From Micromonospora siamensis (GTDB lineage: Bacteria; Actinomycetota; Actinomycetes; Mycobacteriales; Micromonosporaceae), in NCBI RefSeq assembly GCF_900090305.1, contig NZ_LT607751.1, forward strand, positions 4,340,001-4,404,000: a stretch of DNA of 64,000 nt, written 5' to 3'. Below are positions 40,780 through 49,565 of the stretch, piece by piece (position 1 is the stretch's first letter; every line of letters starts with the position of its first letter). A model generated the notes under the pieces. The model was not told where the DNA came from. It searched no databases and worked only from the letters and a program-made list of their open reading frames with translations. The translations under genes were made by a program, and so were the position numbers.

Positions 40780-43700
40780 CTATCGAGGCGGTTGAGGGTT
40801 GGCCGACAAGCTGTGACCGTTGGTGATGAGTACGCCGTCGGCAACCAACCCATCGATGAGTAGTTCGAGCCGCCGGGAGATGTCAGGTCCACGCCGCGTC
40901 CAGCCGTACAGCTTGGCCACGTGCGCACTCAGCTCCTCTCGCGCCACCCCGCCCGTGTCCCGGACGAGGTTCGCCAAGGCGAGTGAAAGCTCATCGTCGT
41001 GGATCTGATCCACGCTGCGGCTGCAGGCGTCAACAGGGCTACGGACTTCGCTGACGACGGCACCCGGCACGCGTACGAAATCCCCGTCACGATCGAGGCC
41101 AGCCTGACGGATCGCGGCATCGACGTTGTCCCTGATCCGCGACCCGATCCGGCCAATGCCCCAGCACTCGCGCAACCTCTGATGCATGACCGAAATGTGC
41201 ACGGGACCTTCGACGGCGGCAACCTCGGCGACACCGACTCTCATGGCATGTGCGCTGCCGCGTTCGCCGGGATCCGCCCAGTAGGGCAAGCGATCGACGA
41301 CCGCGGTCCGGTACGGCGTCACCCAGGTCGGTTGCAGGTCGAGAGCCGCCGCCTCGACAGTGACTGCGGGACGCTCGATGGCCTCTTCCACGCTGGACAG
41401 GAGGCCACGCACCGGGGCGGCGACAGCCTTCCCGATCGCAACCCGCAGCCGCTGTTCCTCGCCCAGCCGGTTGCGGTACCAGGCGGTGCCCCAGATGCGG
41501 TGTAGCCGCCACCCGAGGCCGCGCAGGACCTGATCACGCAGCCGGTCCCGGTCCCGGGCGACCTTGGAGGAGTGATACTGGAATCCGTCACACTCGACGC
41601 CCAACACATAGACGCCGGGCCGGTCCGGATGGCGCACCCCCATGTCGATTCGGTAACCGGCGGCGCCGACCTGCGGGGTCACCTCGTATCCCCAGGAGCG
41701 GATCACGGAGATGACCGACTCCTCGAACGGTGATTCGGCGTCGCCTCCCGTGCTGGTGTCCAGCGCCAGGGCCGCGATGCCGCGTTCGGCGTAGTCCAGG
41801 TAGCGACGCAGATGCCGCAGCCCTTCGCTCCCGGCTGCGGCAACGATGTCCGAAGCCCGCACGCTGGTGACGATCTCGTTGCGGAAGCGCGCCCGGGTGA
41901 TGGCCACGTTCAATCGCCGCCACCCGCCGGCCCGGTTCAGCGGGCCGAAGTTCATCGTCGTCTTGCCCGCCTCGTCCGGGCCATAACCGATCGAGAAGAT
42001 CATTACGTCGCGCTCGTCGCCCTGTACCGACTCCAGGTTCTTGACGAAGAATCCGTCAAGCCGGTCGTCGGTGAAGAACCGGTCGAGTTCCGGCCAGTCC
42101 TGGCGTGCCTGCTCAACGGCATGCTCGATAGCCGCCGCCTGCGCCTCGGAGAAGCTGACCACACCAAGCGTGAGGTGCGGACGGGTGACGAAGTGGTGGA
42201 TGACCCTCTCCGCAACCTTGGCCGCCTCGGTCGGATTGTCGCGCGACGAGCCACGGCGATAGGTACCGGGGACGTGGAAGAGCTCCACGCCCACGTCCGG
42301 CCCAACGTCCTCGGCACCCGGGAAGGTGATAAGACGACCCTTGTAGAACGACGAGTTCGAGAAGGCGATCAGCGCTTCGTGCCGGGACCGGTAATGCCAG
42401 CGCAGCGTGAGCGCGCGGAACTCGGCGGATCCCTTCATGAGGTCGAGGACGGACTCGAAGTCGACCCCGTCCTCGGCCTCCTCATCCCATTCGTCGCTGT
42501 CGTCGGCGACGCCAGCGGTGAAGAAGCTGGTCGGTGGGAGCTGTTTCTGATCACCGGCCGTGATGAGCGCGTCGCCCCGGTAGATGCAGTTCACGGCATC
42601 GGCGGGGGCGACCTGGCTCGCCTCGTCGAAGATTACGACGTCGAATCGCATGTCGGGCGGGAGGTACTGACTGACCGCCAGCGGCGACATCATGAAACAT
42701 GGCTTGATCGCCTGAGTGACGTGACGCGTGCGTTCCAACAGCAGCCGCACCGGCATGTGCTTCTTCTTCTTGCCGGCTTCGCGGCGAATGACGCCCGACT
42801 CGCCCAGGTTGTTGCGCGGTCGCAGGGCGTTGCAGGCGGTGATGATCCGGGATGTCGCCCCCGCGATGAGCGCCCGGTCCAGAGCGCGATACTCGCCCAC
42901 CAGTGAGTCGCGATCCTCGGCCCGCACGACACGTAGGGCCGCATCCTGGTGCAGGTGATGGTCGGCCCACTCCTGCAGCAGGGCTCGCTCCAGGACCAGC
43001 GGCACCTGATCGGCGCCGACGCCCTCGGTGATGCAGAAGTCGATTGCGGTCTCGAGTCCCACAGCGACCAGTTCAGCGCGGGCACCTTGGTACGCGAACC
43101 ACTCGTCCTGTCCGGCACTGTCGTCGCGCAGGGCCGCGATGAGGTCGCCTGCCTCCGCGTAGTCGTCGAGTTCGGTACCGAGCTCCGCGTGCCTGCTCGG
43201 TTCGAAGGCCGCCAGCAGGTCGGCCCGCGCCCCGGCCCACCGCAGTTCGATCTCGCCCAGCTGAGGCGTGGGAACGATATGCTCCAGCGCCCTGGCCTGA
43301 GCGAGGGTCAGCGGCTCATCGAAGCCCTTCGTGCTCGCGCGCATTTGTGCGGCCCAGTCCAGTGCCGTGTGCACTGACGGCAGTTCGGTCCGCTCACCTG
43401 AATAGAGCGAGCCAAGGTTCGACGAGTAGGCGTGGCCGTTCGCGGCGAGCGCGGTGTAGGCGGCGTCGACCGCCGCGCGTAGCTCAAGCAGGTGGCGGGA
43501 CTCGGCGACGGTCAACTGCCGGTCCACCGCCTGGCTGACCGCCCCTGCCAGCGCAGCCGCCGAACGCAACGGCGTCAGGTGGGTGTGCAGCCATTCGACC
43601 GCCTCCGTGATGGCAAGCAACGCGAGCTCCGGCCGTGCGGCGGGCAGCGGTTCCGGTGCCAGGCGCGACCGCCAGTCCTGCAGCCCCACGCGCGTCTCGT

Positions 43701-46287
43701 CGGCGACGGTGAGGACGCTGGTGTTGGGGGTCGCATCGACAGCGATGTGGTCGGCCAGCTTTCGCAAGTCGGTGGTGCGTGCCTGGCGGATCGCGGTATC
43801 CGCGACCGTCAACGCGTGGTCGATCCGGTCGAAGTCGGTCGATCGGCCGTCGTAGTAGGTGCCTAGGTTCTTTGCGTGCCGAGTTTCTGCCTCGGTGAGG
43901 GCGCTCGCGGCCTGCTTCCAGGCGATCGCCAACTGCAGCTGGTCACGCGCCGACTGCCAGTCGACGCCCGCGCAGGTGAGGGTCGCCAGAGTGCGCTTGT
44001 CCGCGCGGTAAGCGCCGCCGAGCTTCTTCATGCCTCGGTGGTCGTGCGTGAAGCGGTGCGCCAATCCTTCGACGTCCGCCACGAGTACGGCCTCGGAGTA
44101 GTGTGCTGCCGCTGCCTTCTCGGCCTCCAACAGGGCGACGATGGCCTGCCGGAGCGTCTGCGCGGCGCTGGCGGCTGCGGCGTGGCCCTCGGCGGACAGC
44201 CACGCACGCTCCGGACGGATGCCGCTGCCGCCGAGACCTGCCACCGTCAGAGTCGCCTCGGCATCGTCGAACGACACGACGGGCGGCAGGCCGAGCATGA
44301 CAGCCACCCCGGTGAGCGAGCGGCTGGCCGCCTGCAAGGTCTCGGCGTCGCGCGCGAAAGTGTCGGCGAGCACGGTGGCCTGCTCCGACGTAAGTCCTGC
44401 GAGGTGCAGTGGCGCGACGGTGAGATCTGCCAGCGCGGAGGCGTCGAGGTCCGGCGTGGTTTCTTTGGTCGGAATGTCGCACCAGGACACGCCCGCGGCA
44501 CGGCTGGCTGCGTCCTGCCGTTCGGCGAGTTCCCGCAATTCCGCGGCGAGACGATCCGCGGACTCCCTGGCCGAGTCGAGCGTCTCAGCGGTCAGCCACT
44601 GCTGCGGCACACCGGCAGGCTGTACCGCGCAGTGCGCGACGATGCGTGCGAGGTCGGCCGCCTGGCACAACCGGCTGACGTCGAACGCGGCGGCCAGCGG
44701 CGCATGAGCCGCGGTCACGCCGGCCAACGCGTCGAGCGCTGAAGCGGCTGCGTAGAGACGCGCGTCCAGGGAGCCGGGATGTGTGACACCACGCCAGACG
44801 AACGAGCGTCCCTGGGAGGCGGGTCGCCACGCCCTGGCCAACCCCGCGGCGGTGGCCCGAACGGTGCCGAACATCTCGACGGTCAGATCGACCGGCGCGA
44901 TGCCGCTCATCGGAGCCGCAGGCACGTGGTGCAGGTTGGCGATCATGCCGAGGACGTCGTGCAGTGAGTAGTTGAGCGGCGCCCGCGGCACGTTCATGGC
45001 ATCGGCGTACGCGTTCAGCTCCTCGCGGCGGCGCCGGGCGTTGTCCAGGTCAATGTCATTCATTCCGCTCGGGGCGACCGGAACGGTCTCCAATGCCTGC
45101 CCCAGAGCCGATGCGACCTCTTTCCGCGTCGCCTTGTGGGAGTGCAGCTCCAGCAGGTACGCGCTGAGCCCCACGTCGTGGAGCCGGTTCCGGACCACTT
45201 CGAGTGCTGCGGCCTTCTCGGATACGAACAGCACCCGCTTGCCGGCGTGCAACAGTGCGCCGATCATGTTCGCGATGGTCTGCGACTTGCCGGTTCCCGG
45301 TGGTCCGTCCATGACGAACGAGCGGCCTGCCAGCGCGGCGGCCACGCTGGCCCGCTGGGAGGAGTCGGCGTCGAGCACCAGCGGAATCCGCTCCGCCGGC
45401 ATGTCCTGGTCGATCCGTTCGTCGGTCAACTCTTCGAAGAGGAAGCCGGCGCCGCCTGAACCTCGCCCGCCTGTCGCCAGCGCCTGGATCGCCGGATGTC
45501 CGGCGACGGACGCCTCGTTGTCGAGCAGGTCGCGGTACATCGCCTCCTTCGCGAACGAGAAGTAGGAGAGCGTGACCTCGTCGTTGACCCGCCAGCCGGC
45601 CTGCCCGGCCACGGCGGCCCGCGCTTCGGCCAGGAAGGCGGCATAGGCGACGTCCTCGAGGTCGTCGACGGTCGGCAACGTGACCATGAGCTGGTTGAGC
45701 TTGAGAGTCAGCGCCGGGTTGACGACTGGGTCTTCGTCGGCACGCTGCAGCAAGGGCAACTGCCGCGCCCCGGTCGGAACGAGGCGGACCGGGACGAGCA
45801 GCAGCGGGCTGGTATACCGCGCCTTGTCACCGTCGGTCCAGGTCAGCGAGCCGAAGGCGAGGTAGAGAATCCACAGACCTCGGTCGAGGAACTCCTGGTT
45901 CGACCGACGCATGAGGTTGCGAAGCGCCGAGCTCAGATCACTGAGCGGCTTGTCCGTACGGAGGACATCTACCCGGAAAGCCTTGCCCGGTGCGCCGGAA
46001 TCAGCTGCAGGGAGGGCGCGGCCCGGTTCGGTCCGTGCGTTCTCGAACTCGTCGCTGCCCTCCTCCACAGGCCGGAACCGAAAGTAGCGGCCGGCGTTCA
46101 AACCGGCCAGGACCTCCGTGGCCGCCGGTTCAAGCACCCGGACGGCCCCCGACTTGCTCAGCCGGAAGTTGAGGAGCCGGTTCGTGCCGGAGAGGTTGAT
46201 GAGACTGTCACGCCATTGATGGATGGTGGCCTGAAGCAGCCGATCCTGCGCCGGAAGGTCTTCGTTCACGCCGGCGTTGCCGCCCAT
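40780..46287 (-). CDS. DUF4011-helicase-nuclease-DUF3320 defence protein (Hhe-like)
   Basis: 1835 aa from the ATG at 46285-46287 (GGAGAA seven bases upstream; TTG 46320 and ATG 46302 also in frame). Order: DUF4011 at the N-terminus (RDSLINLSGTNRLLNFRLSK, FLDRGLWILYLAFGSLTW); SF1/UPF1-type helicase with Walker A GPPGTGKSQTIANMI (about 325), a long inserted helical region, motif II VVIFDEASQVAPAD (about 1215), motif III GDQKQLPPTSFF and motif VI INVAITRAR-type block; a Vsr/REase-like domain (YRIDMGVRHPDR, LGVECDGFQYHSSKVARDRD, about 1545-1600); and DUF3320 (HISVMHQRLRECWGIGRI, about 1690). This architecture is the antiphage system Hhe. All ATPase motifs and the D...ExxxDGxxYH core appear intact. 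Confidence 0.87.
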   Translation of the reverse strand: MGGNAGVNEDLPAQDRLLQATIHQWRDSLINLSGTNRLLNFRLSKSGAVRVLEPAATEVLAGLNAGRYFRFRPVEEGSDEFENARTEPGRALPAADSGAPGKAFRVDVLRTDKPLSDLSSALRNLMRRSNQEFLDRGLWILYLAFGSLTWTDGDKARYTSPLLLVPVRLVPTGARQLPLLQRADEDPVVNPALTLKLNQLMVTLPTVDDLEDVAYAAFLAEARAAVAGQAGWRVNDEVTLSYFSFAKEAMYRDLLDNEASVAGHPAIQALATGGRGSGGAGFLFEELTDERIDQDMPAERIPLVLDADSSQRASVAAALAGRSFVMDGPPGTGKSQTIANMIGALLHAGKRVLFVSEKAAALEVVRNRLHDVGLSAYLLELHSHKATRKEVASALGQALETVPVAPSGMNDIDLDNARRRREELNAYADAMNVPRAPLNYSLHDVLGMIANLHHVPAAPMSGIAPVDLTVEMFGTVRATAAGLARAWRPASQGRSFVWRGVTHPGSLDARLYAAASALDALAGVTAAHAPLAAAFDVSRLCQAADLARIVAHCAVQPAGVPQQWLTAETLDSARESADRLAAELRELAERQDAASRAAGVSWCDIPTKETTPDLDASALADLTVAPLHLAGLTSEQATVLADTFARDAETLQAASRSLTGVAVMLGLPPVVSFDDAEATLTVAGLGGSGIRPERAWLSAEGHAAAASAAQTLRQAIVALLEAEKAAAAHYSEAVLVADVEGLAHRFTHDHRGMKKLGGAYRADKRTLATLTCAGVDWQSARDQLQLAIAWKQAASALTEAETRHAKNLGTYYDGRSTDFDRIDHALTVADTAIRQARTTDLRKLADHIAVDATPNTSVLTVADETRVGLQDWRSRLAPEPLPAARPELALLAITEAVEWLHTHLTPLRSAAALAGAVSQAVDRQLTVAESRHLLELRAAVDAAYTALAANGHAYSSNLGSLYSGERTELPSVHTALDWAAQMRASTKGFDEPLTLAQARALEHIVPTPQLGEIELRWAGARADLLAAFEPSRHAELGTELDDYAEAGDLIAALRDDSAGQDEWFAYQGARAELVAVGLETAIDFCITEGVGADQVPLVLERALLQEWADHHLHQDAALRVVRAEDRDSLVGEYRALDRALIAGATSRIITACNALRPRNNLGESGVIRREAGKKKKHMPVRLLLERTRHVTQAIKPCFMMSPLAVSQYLPPDMRFDVVIFDEASQVAPADAVNCIYRGDALITAGDQKQLPPTSFFTAGVADDSDEWDEEAEDGVDFESVLDLMKGSAEFRALTLRWHYRSRHEALIAFSNSSFYKGRLITFPGAEDVGPDVGVELFHVPGTYRRGSSRDNPTEAAKVAERVIHHFVTRPHLTLGVVSFSEAQAAAIEHAVEQARQDWPELDRFFTDDRLDGFFVKNLESVQGDERDVMIFSIGYGPDEAGKTTMNFGPLNRAGGWRRLNVAITRARFRNEIVTSVRASDIVAAAGSEGLRHLRRYLDYAERGIAALALDTSTGGDAESPFEESVISVIRSWGYEVTPQVGAAGYRIDMGVRHPDRPGVYVLGVECDGFQYHSSKVARDRDRLRDQVLRGLGWRLHRIWGTAWYRNRLGEEQRLRVAIGKAVAAPVRGLLSSVEEAIERPAVTVEAAALDLQPTWVTPYRTAVVDRLPYWADPGERGSAHAMRVGVAEVAAVEGPVHISVMHQRLRECWGIGRIGSRIRDNVDAAIRQAGLDRDGDFVRVPGAVVSEVRSPVDACSRSVDQIHDDELSLALANLVRDTGGVAREELSAHVAKLYGWTRRGPDISRRLELLIDGLVADGVLITNGHSLSANPQPPR

Positions 46288-46302
46288 TTCAGATTTCTCC
46301 AT

Positions 46303-46617
46303 CCGCGTTAGAGGTCTCAAGTCGGGCTACCGCGCCGTGGGGCAGGCGCCTGTGCAGGGTGTTGAAGGACTCATGTCCCCGCTAAGGAAGCGTCGACCGG
46401 CGGACGGTCGGCAGGTCACAAGGGGGATCTCAGAGGCGCTCCGCGCAGTGGTCGCGGCGTGAGCAACTCCGGAGCAGAGTGAGGTCGTCGTTCATGGAGA
46501 TCAACTCGAATGTAGAGGCGGCACCGCGGCCACGCACTCGGCCGTCCGGCTGGTCTTGAAGCACCGCCTGTCCACGGCCGGGCCTCGGGCGATCCGGCCG
46601 TGGGCGCCCGGGCTGAC
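46303..46617. other. Intergenic region downstream of the Hhe-like start
   Basis: 315 bases containing no credible gene. A short plus-strand frame (46277-46462) overlaps the Hhe-like start and has no ribosome site. The region contains the terminator hairpin of the upstream minus-strand gene (46572-46603), and presumably the Hhe-like promoter, though no -35/-10 pair was recognised. Confidence 0.4.
46572..46603 (-). terminator. Terminator hairpin after the 174-aa gene
   Basis: CCACGGCCGG (46572-46581) and CCGGCCGTGG (46594-46603) form a perfect 10-bp stem around a 12-base loop. It lies 14 bases after the stop of the minus-strand 174-aa gene. Confidence 0.65.
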
Positions 46618-47142
46618 TCAGGCGAGGTAGCGGTTCAGGATGGTGTCGTCGTGGACGACCTCGTGACCCAGCTCGCGCAGCGCCGCCTCGATCGCGTCCT
46701 GGTCGTCGAGCGGCAACCAGGTGGCCGGCTCGTAGTCCATGCCGTACACACGGTCCTCCTGACCGAAGGTGGCAAGCAGGCTAGGCGGCGCCAGTTCCGC
46801 CGTACGCAACCGCGGATCCGGCCGCCAGTAGACGTCGAGTTCGTCGTACCAGTCGAACGGGACGTCGTCGCCCAGCTCGTCGAAGGGCGGCTCGCCGTCC
46901 ATGGTCGCCCGCTCGTCGAACGAGGCCTTGACCAGCGGAAGCGCCAGCGGCGACCGACGTACCTCCCCCAATGTCTTCGGCTCGATCACCGCCTTGATGA
47001 GCTCGACGTCGCGCAACGCCACTTCGAGGGGAACGACGGCGAGCCAGTCCTGCGGATCTCCCTTGACGAGTCGCTTCGTCTCGGCGCGCTCTTCGAACCT
47101 CGAGTGGTCGGTCCGCCCGTAGGTGCCCACGAAGTACTGCAC
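46618..47142 (-). CDS. Hypothetical acidic protein between Hhe-like and Hsd loci
   Basis: 174 aa from a GTG at 47140-47142, five bases after the preceding stop. It is acidic, with repeated W/Y/D clusters (VPFDWYDELDVYWRPDP, YEPATWLPLDDQDAIEAAL) and a C-terminal helix ending ILNRYLA. Low-GC neighbours are not seen. No family recognised. Its position inside a defence-type island suggests accessory or immunity roles, but nothing in the chain shows this. A terminator follows. Confidence 0.55.
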   Translation of the reverse strand: MQYFVGTYGRTDHSRFEERAETKRLVKGDPQDWLAVVPLEVALRDVELIKAVIEPKTLGEVRRSPLALPLVKASFDERATMDGEPPFDELGDDVPFDWYDELDVYWRPDPRLRTAELAPPSLLATFGQEDRVYGMDYEPATWLPLDDQDAIEAALRELGHEVVHDDTILNRYLA

Positions 47143-47146
47143 AGTC

Positions 47147-47320
47147 TCAGCCCTGCCATTCAATCTCGGTGTTCGTGTTGACGATCTTGACCTCGCTGCG
47201 CTCGGTGCCCAGCGAGACCTCGTTCATGTCGTGCCGGTCGCCGGTCAGCTCAACAGAGCCGAGGACCCGGCCGCTCTCGGCGCCCGTGAACTGCCCAGAT
47301 GACCTGCGAAGTGCCGTCAT
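47147..47320 (-). CDS. Possible small protein, 57 aa
   Basis: From an ATG at 47318-47320 a 57-residue frame (MTALRRSSGQFTGAESGRVL...VNTNTEIEWQG) ends just before the 174-aa gene on the same strand. Upstream in-frame starts reach 47383. It is hydrophilic with a strand-rich end (SEVKIVNTNTEIEW). No ribosome site is clear and no family is recognised; it is kept because the tight spacing to the next gene suggests an operon. Confidence 0.35.
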   Translation of the reverse strand: MTALRRSSGQFTGAESGRVLGSVELTGDRHDMNEVSLGTERSEVKIVNTNTEIEWQG

Positions 47321-47419
47321 CCGAAAGCGCCGAGACACCGTACGCTGCCTCGATCTCAACGGTGCGTCGCACCCAGAGACCAAGAAACAGCACGGCAGCT
47401 TTATAGGCGACCAATTGCT

Positions 47420-47437
47420 TGATAAGCCCGGTTATCA
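47420..47437. promoter_or_regulatory. Palindrome TGATAA-N6-TTATCA upstream of the hsd operon
   Basis: TGATAAGCCCGGTTATCA, flanked as TTGATAA...TTATCAG, lies 12 bases upstream of the -35 box of the hsd promoter, in the divergent gap. A second copy with a different 6-base centre lies downstream of hsdR at 55661-55678. It is a candidate operator for a dimeric regulator. Confidence 0.6.
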
Positions 47438-47448
47438 GCGTCTTTCAT

Positions 47449-47476
47449 TTGACACCTCAGAGCGAACGCCTACAGT
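47449..47476 (+). promoter_or_regulatory. Sigma-A-type promoter of the hsd operon
   Basis: TTGACA (47449-47454) and TACAGT (47471-47476) are separated by 16 bases. Transcription should begin near 47483, about 25 bases before the chosen ATG at 47509. Confidence 0.7.
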
Positions 47477-47508
47477 AGGGAACCTTGATCATGAAGGAGG
47501 TGAAGAGC

Positions 47509-49545
47509 ATGCTTTCCGAGCTCATGTCGTCAGGCGAGATCGCCCAGTTGGCGCAGGTCGAGCGCCCGGTGGTGACGACGTGGCGGCGGCGGTACCCGGA
47601 CTTCCCCGGTCCGGTGCCCGGCACCAGCGGTCAGCTGCTCTTCCCTGCCGACGCGGTGCTCACCTGGCTACTGGACCGCAAGCTAGGTAACGCTGAACCG
47701 GAGATTCTGCGCGCCGAGCGCGCCTTGCACACCCTCACTGGGTATGCCCGGGAGCACGGCGGCCGCCATCTGGTGCTCTCCCTGGGCGCCGCTCTCTGTC
47801 TGCGGGAGATGTCCGGCAAGGTCCTGTCGGCTGATCCGATGAAGGCGGCTCGCCGGTTCGACCCGGAGGACGACTTCCTGCTCTCAGACCTGCGGGAGGC
47901 GCCTGCCCTACCCGATCTTCCGGGAATGGTCGAGCAGCTGATCGAGGGCGCCTACGAGGCGAACCGGGCGTACCAATTCCTGCTCGGCAACTGCGCTCGC
48001 TTCGGCTGGCCGGAGCTGAGTGCCGACGCACTCACCCCCCACCTGGTCACCCTCATCCGCCTGGCCGCCGACGTGCCGGGCCGGCTACGCGGTCGCCGCC
48101 GGATCACGGTCGGTGACCCGTACGCGGGCTCGGGCGACCTTCTCGCCGCAATGTTGACCGACCAGGATCCCGAGCCGTTCAGTTTCAACGCCGCTCAGCC
48201 GGATCCGGCCCTGGCCCGCCTGATCCGCCGCCGGCTGCTGCTGGCCGGTGTCCCCGACTTCAACATCGAGGTGGTTCCGGACGACCTGAACGACGAGTTC
48301 GCCGACGTCGACGCGGTCGTGACCCGACTGCCCTACCAGCCGACCGAGCAGCGCTACCCGGCCGAGGACCTCGACAAGATCAGCGACATCGCCGACCGGC
48401 TCGGTCCCGGCTGCACCGCCGTCGTGGTCGGCCCTGCCTCCAGCCTGGTCGACGCCCTGCGCGACACCGATGCCATCACCAAGCGGGCCGACCTGCTGAC
48501 CAGTGGCCTCGTCGAGGCGGTGGTACGACTGCCCGGCGGCATGTTCCCGGCTCGCCCCGGTCACTCCGCCGCCCTGTGGCTGCTCACTCGCGACCCGGTC
48601 GCGGCCACGCAGGGCCGCCTCCTGCTCGCTGACGTCGGTGGTGCCGCCCTCGATCAGCGCGTCGCGGAAACCACGGCCGAGGACATCCTGCTGTGGCGGG
48701 CCGAGGGCTACCGGCGCGACGGCCACGACCCGCGGACCGGCTGGGTGGTCCCACTCGACGCCCTCGACCTGCGCCGCGGTGCGGCGCTGCGGCCGCCGGG
48801 CCCGGCGTCGGTCACCATGCGGGCCCGGCTGGCCGCCGACCGGCCCGCCCTGATCGGCGAGATCGAGGGCCGTCTCACCGATGCGGAGCACGAAACCATC
48901 CGGTACGCGAAGGAACACGGTCCCCTGAGCACCGGGGCGGCACAACGCGACGGAAACCGCCCGAAGGAACTCACCCTCGGCGCCCTGCGCACCGCTCGCC
49001 GGATCCGCCCCCTTCCCGGCCACCGTCTGACCCCTGAGCATGTCGGGCCGCGGGGTCACCACCGGGTCATCGGCGCCGCGGAGGTCGTCGCGCAGTCGTC
49101 CAAGCGCTGGATGGACCGGCTCACGCTAGCCGCTGAGTACCCGCACGTCGGCCTGACCGACCCGGGTGATCTCGTCGTCACCACGGTTCCCCAGTTCGGT
49201 GTCCTCCTCGACGAGGACGGCTTCTCGGTCATCGAGTTTCCGGCCCGGGGTCTGCGTATCTCCCCCGGCGACGCCCTCACCCCGCGGGTGCTGAAGGCGC
49301 TGCTCGACACCGCACGCAACACCACCCGCAGCCCCGGCGCCGTGCGCGGCGCACGGCTGGGCGACGTGACGATTCCTGACCTGGGCCGGGACGAGGCGGC
49401 CCGCCTGGATGACGTGCTGCGTCGCCTCGACGAACGCGAGCGCCTCTTGCAACAACAGGCCGGCCTCCTTGTCGAACTGCGTGAACTCGCCGTGGCGGGC
49501 TTCGCCGACGGCACCCTCACGACTCTGTACGGTACGAACTCCTGA
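47509..49545 (+). CDS. HTH-fused, catalytically degenerate N6-adenine methyltransferase homologue
   Basis: 678 aa. The ATG at 47509 is preceded by AGGAGG eight bases upstream; earlier in-frame ATG at 47491 overlaps that site. Residues about 5-55 (SSGEIAQLAQVERPVVTTWRRRYPDFP...LLFPADAVLTWLL) form a MerR/Xis-type helix-turn-helix. The rest follows type I methylase (HsdM) order: ITVGDPYAGSGDLLAAM at 200-214 (SAM motif I, normally D-x-x-x-G-S-G-G), then VDAVVTRLPYQPTEQ (motif IV). The catalytic NPP(Y/F) is replaced by RLPY at 273-276, so methyl transfer at adenine should be lost. The gene is the first of the operon, 20 bases before the true hsdM. A regulator, or a non-catalytic subunit, is the most likely role. 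Confidence 0.75.
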   Translation: MLSELMSSGEIAQLAQVERPVVTTWRRRYPDFPGPVPGTSGQLLFPADAVLTWLLDRKLGNAEPEILRAERALHTLTGYAREHGGRHLVLSLGAALCLREMSGKVLSADPMKAARRFDPEDDFLLSDLREAPALPDLPGMVEQLIEGAYEANRAYQFLLGNCARFGWPELSADALTPHLVTLIRLAADVPGRLRGRRRITVGDPYAGSGDLLAAMLTDQDPEPFSFNAAQPDPALARLIRRRLLLAGVPDFNIEVVPDDLNDEFADVDAVVTRLPYQPTEQRYPAEDLDKISDIADRLGPGCTAVVVGPASSLVDALRDTDAITKRADLLTSGLVEAVVRLPGGMFPARPGHSAALWLLTRDPVAATQGRLLLADVGGAALDQRVAETTAEDILLWRAEGYRRDGHDPRTGWVVPLDALDLRRGAALRPPGPASVTMRARLAADRPALIGEIEGRLTDAEHETIRYAKEHGPLSTGAAQRDGNRPKELTLGALRTARRIRPLPGHRLTPEHVGPRGHHRVIGAAEVVAQSSKRWMDRLTLAAEYPHVGLTDPGDLVVTTVPQFGVLLDEDGFSVIEFPARGLRISPGDALTPRVLKALLDTARNTTRSPGAVRGARLGDVTIPDLGRDEAARLDDVLRRLDERERLLQQQAGLLVELRELAVAGFADGTLTTLYGTNS

Positions 49546-49565
49546 CCGAGAGAACGGAACACACT

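Noticed and set aside
46277..46462. Plus-strand 61-codon frame near the Hhe-like start
   Set aside because: It overlaps the start of the Hhe-like gene on the other strand, lacks a ribosome site and has no recognisable pattern.
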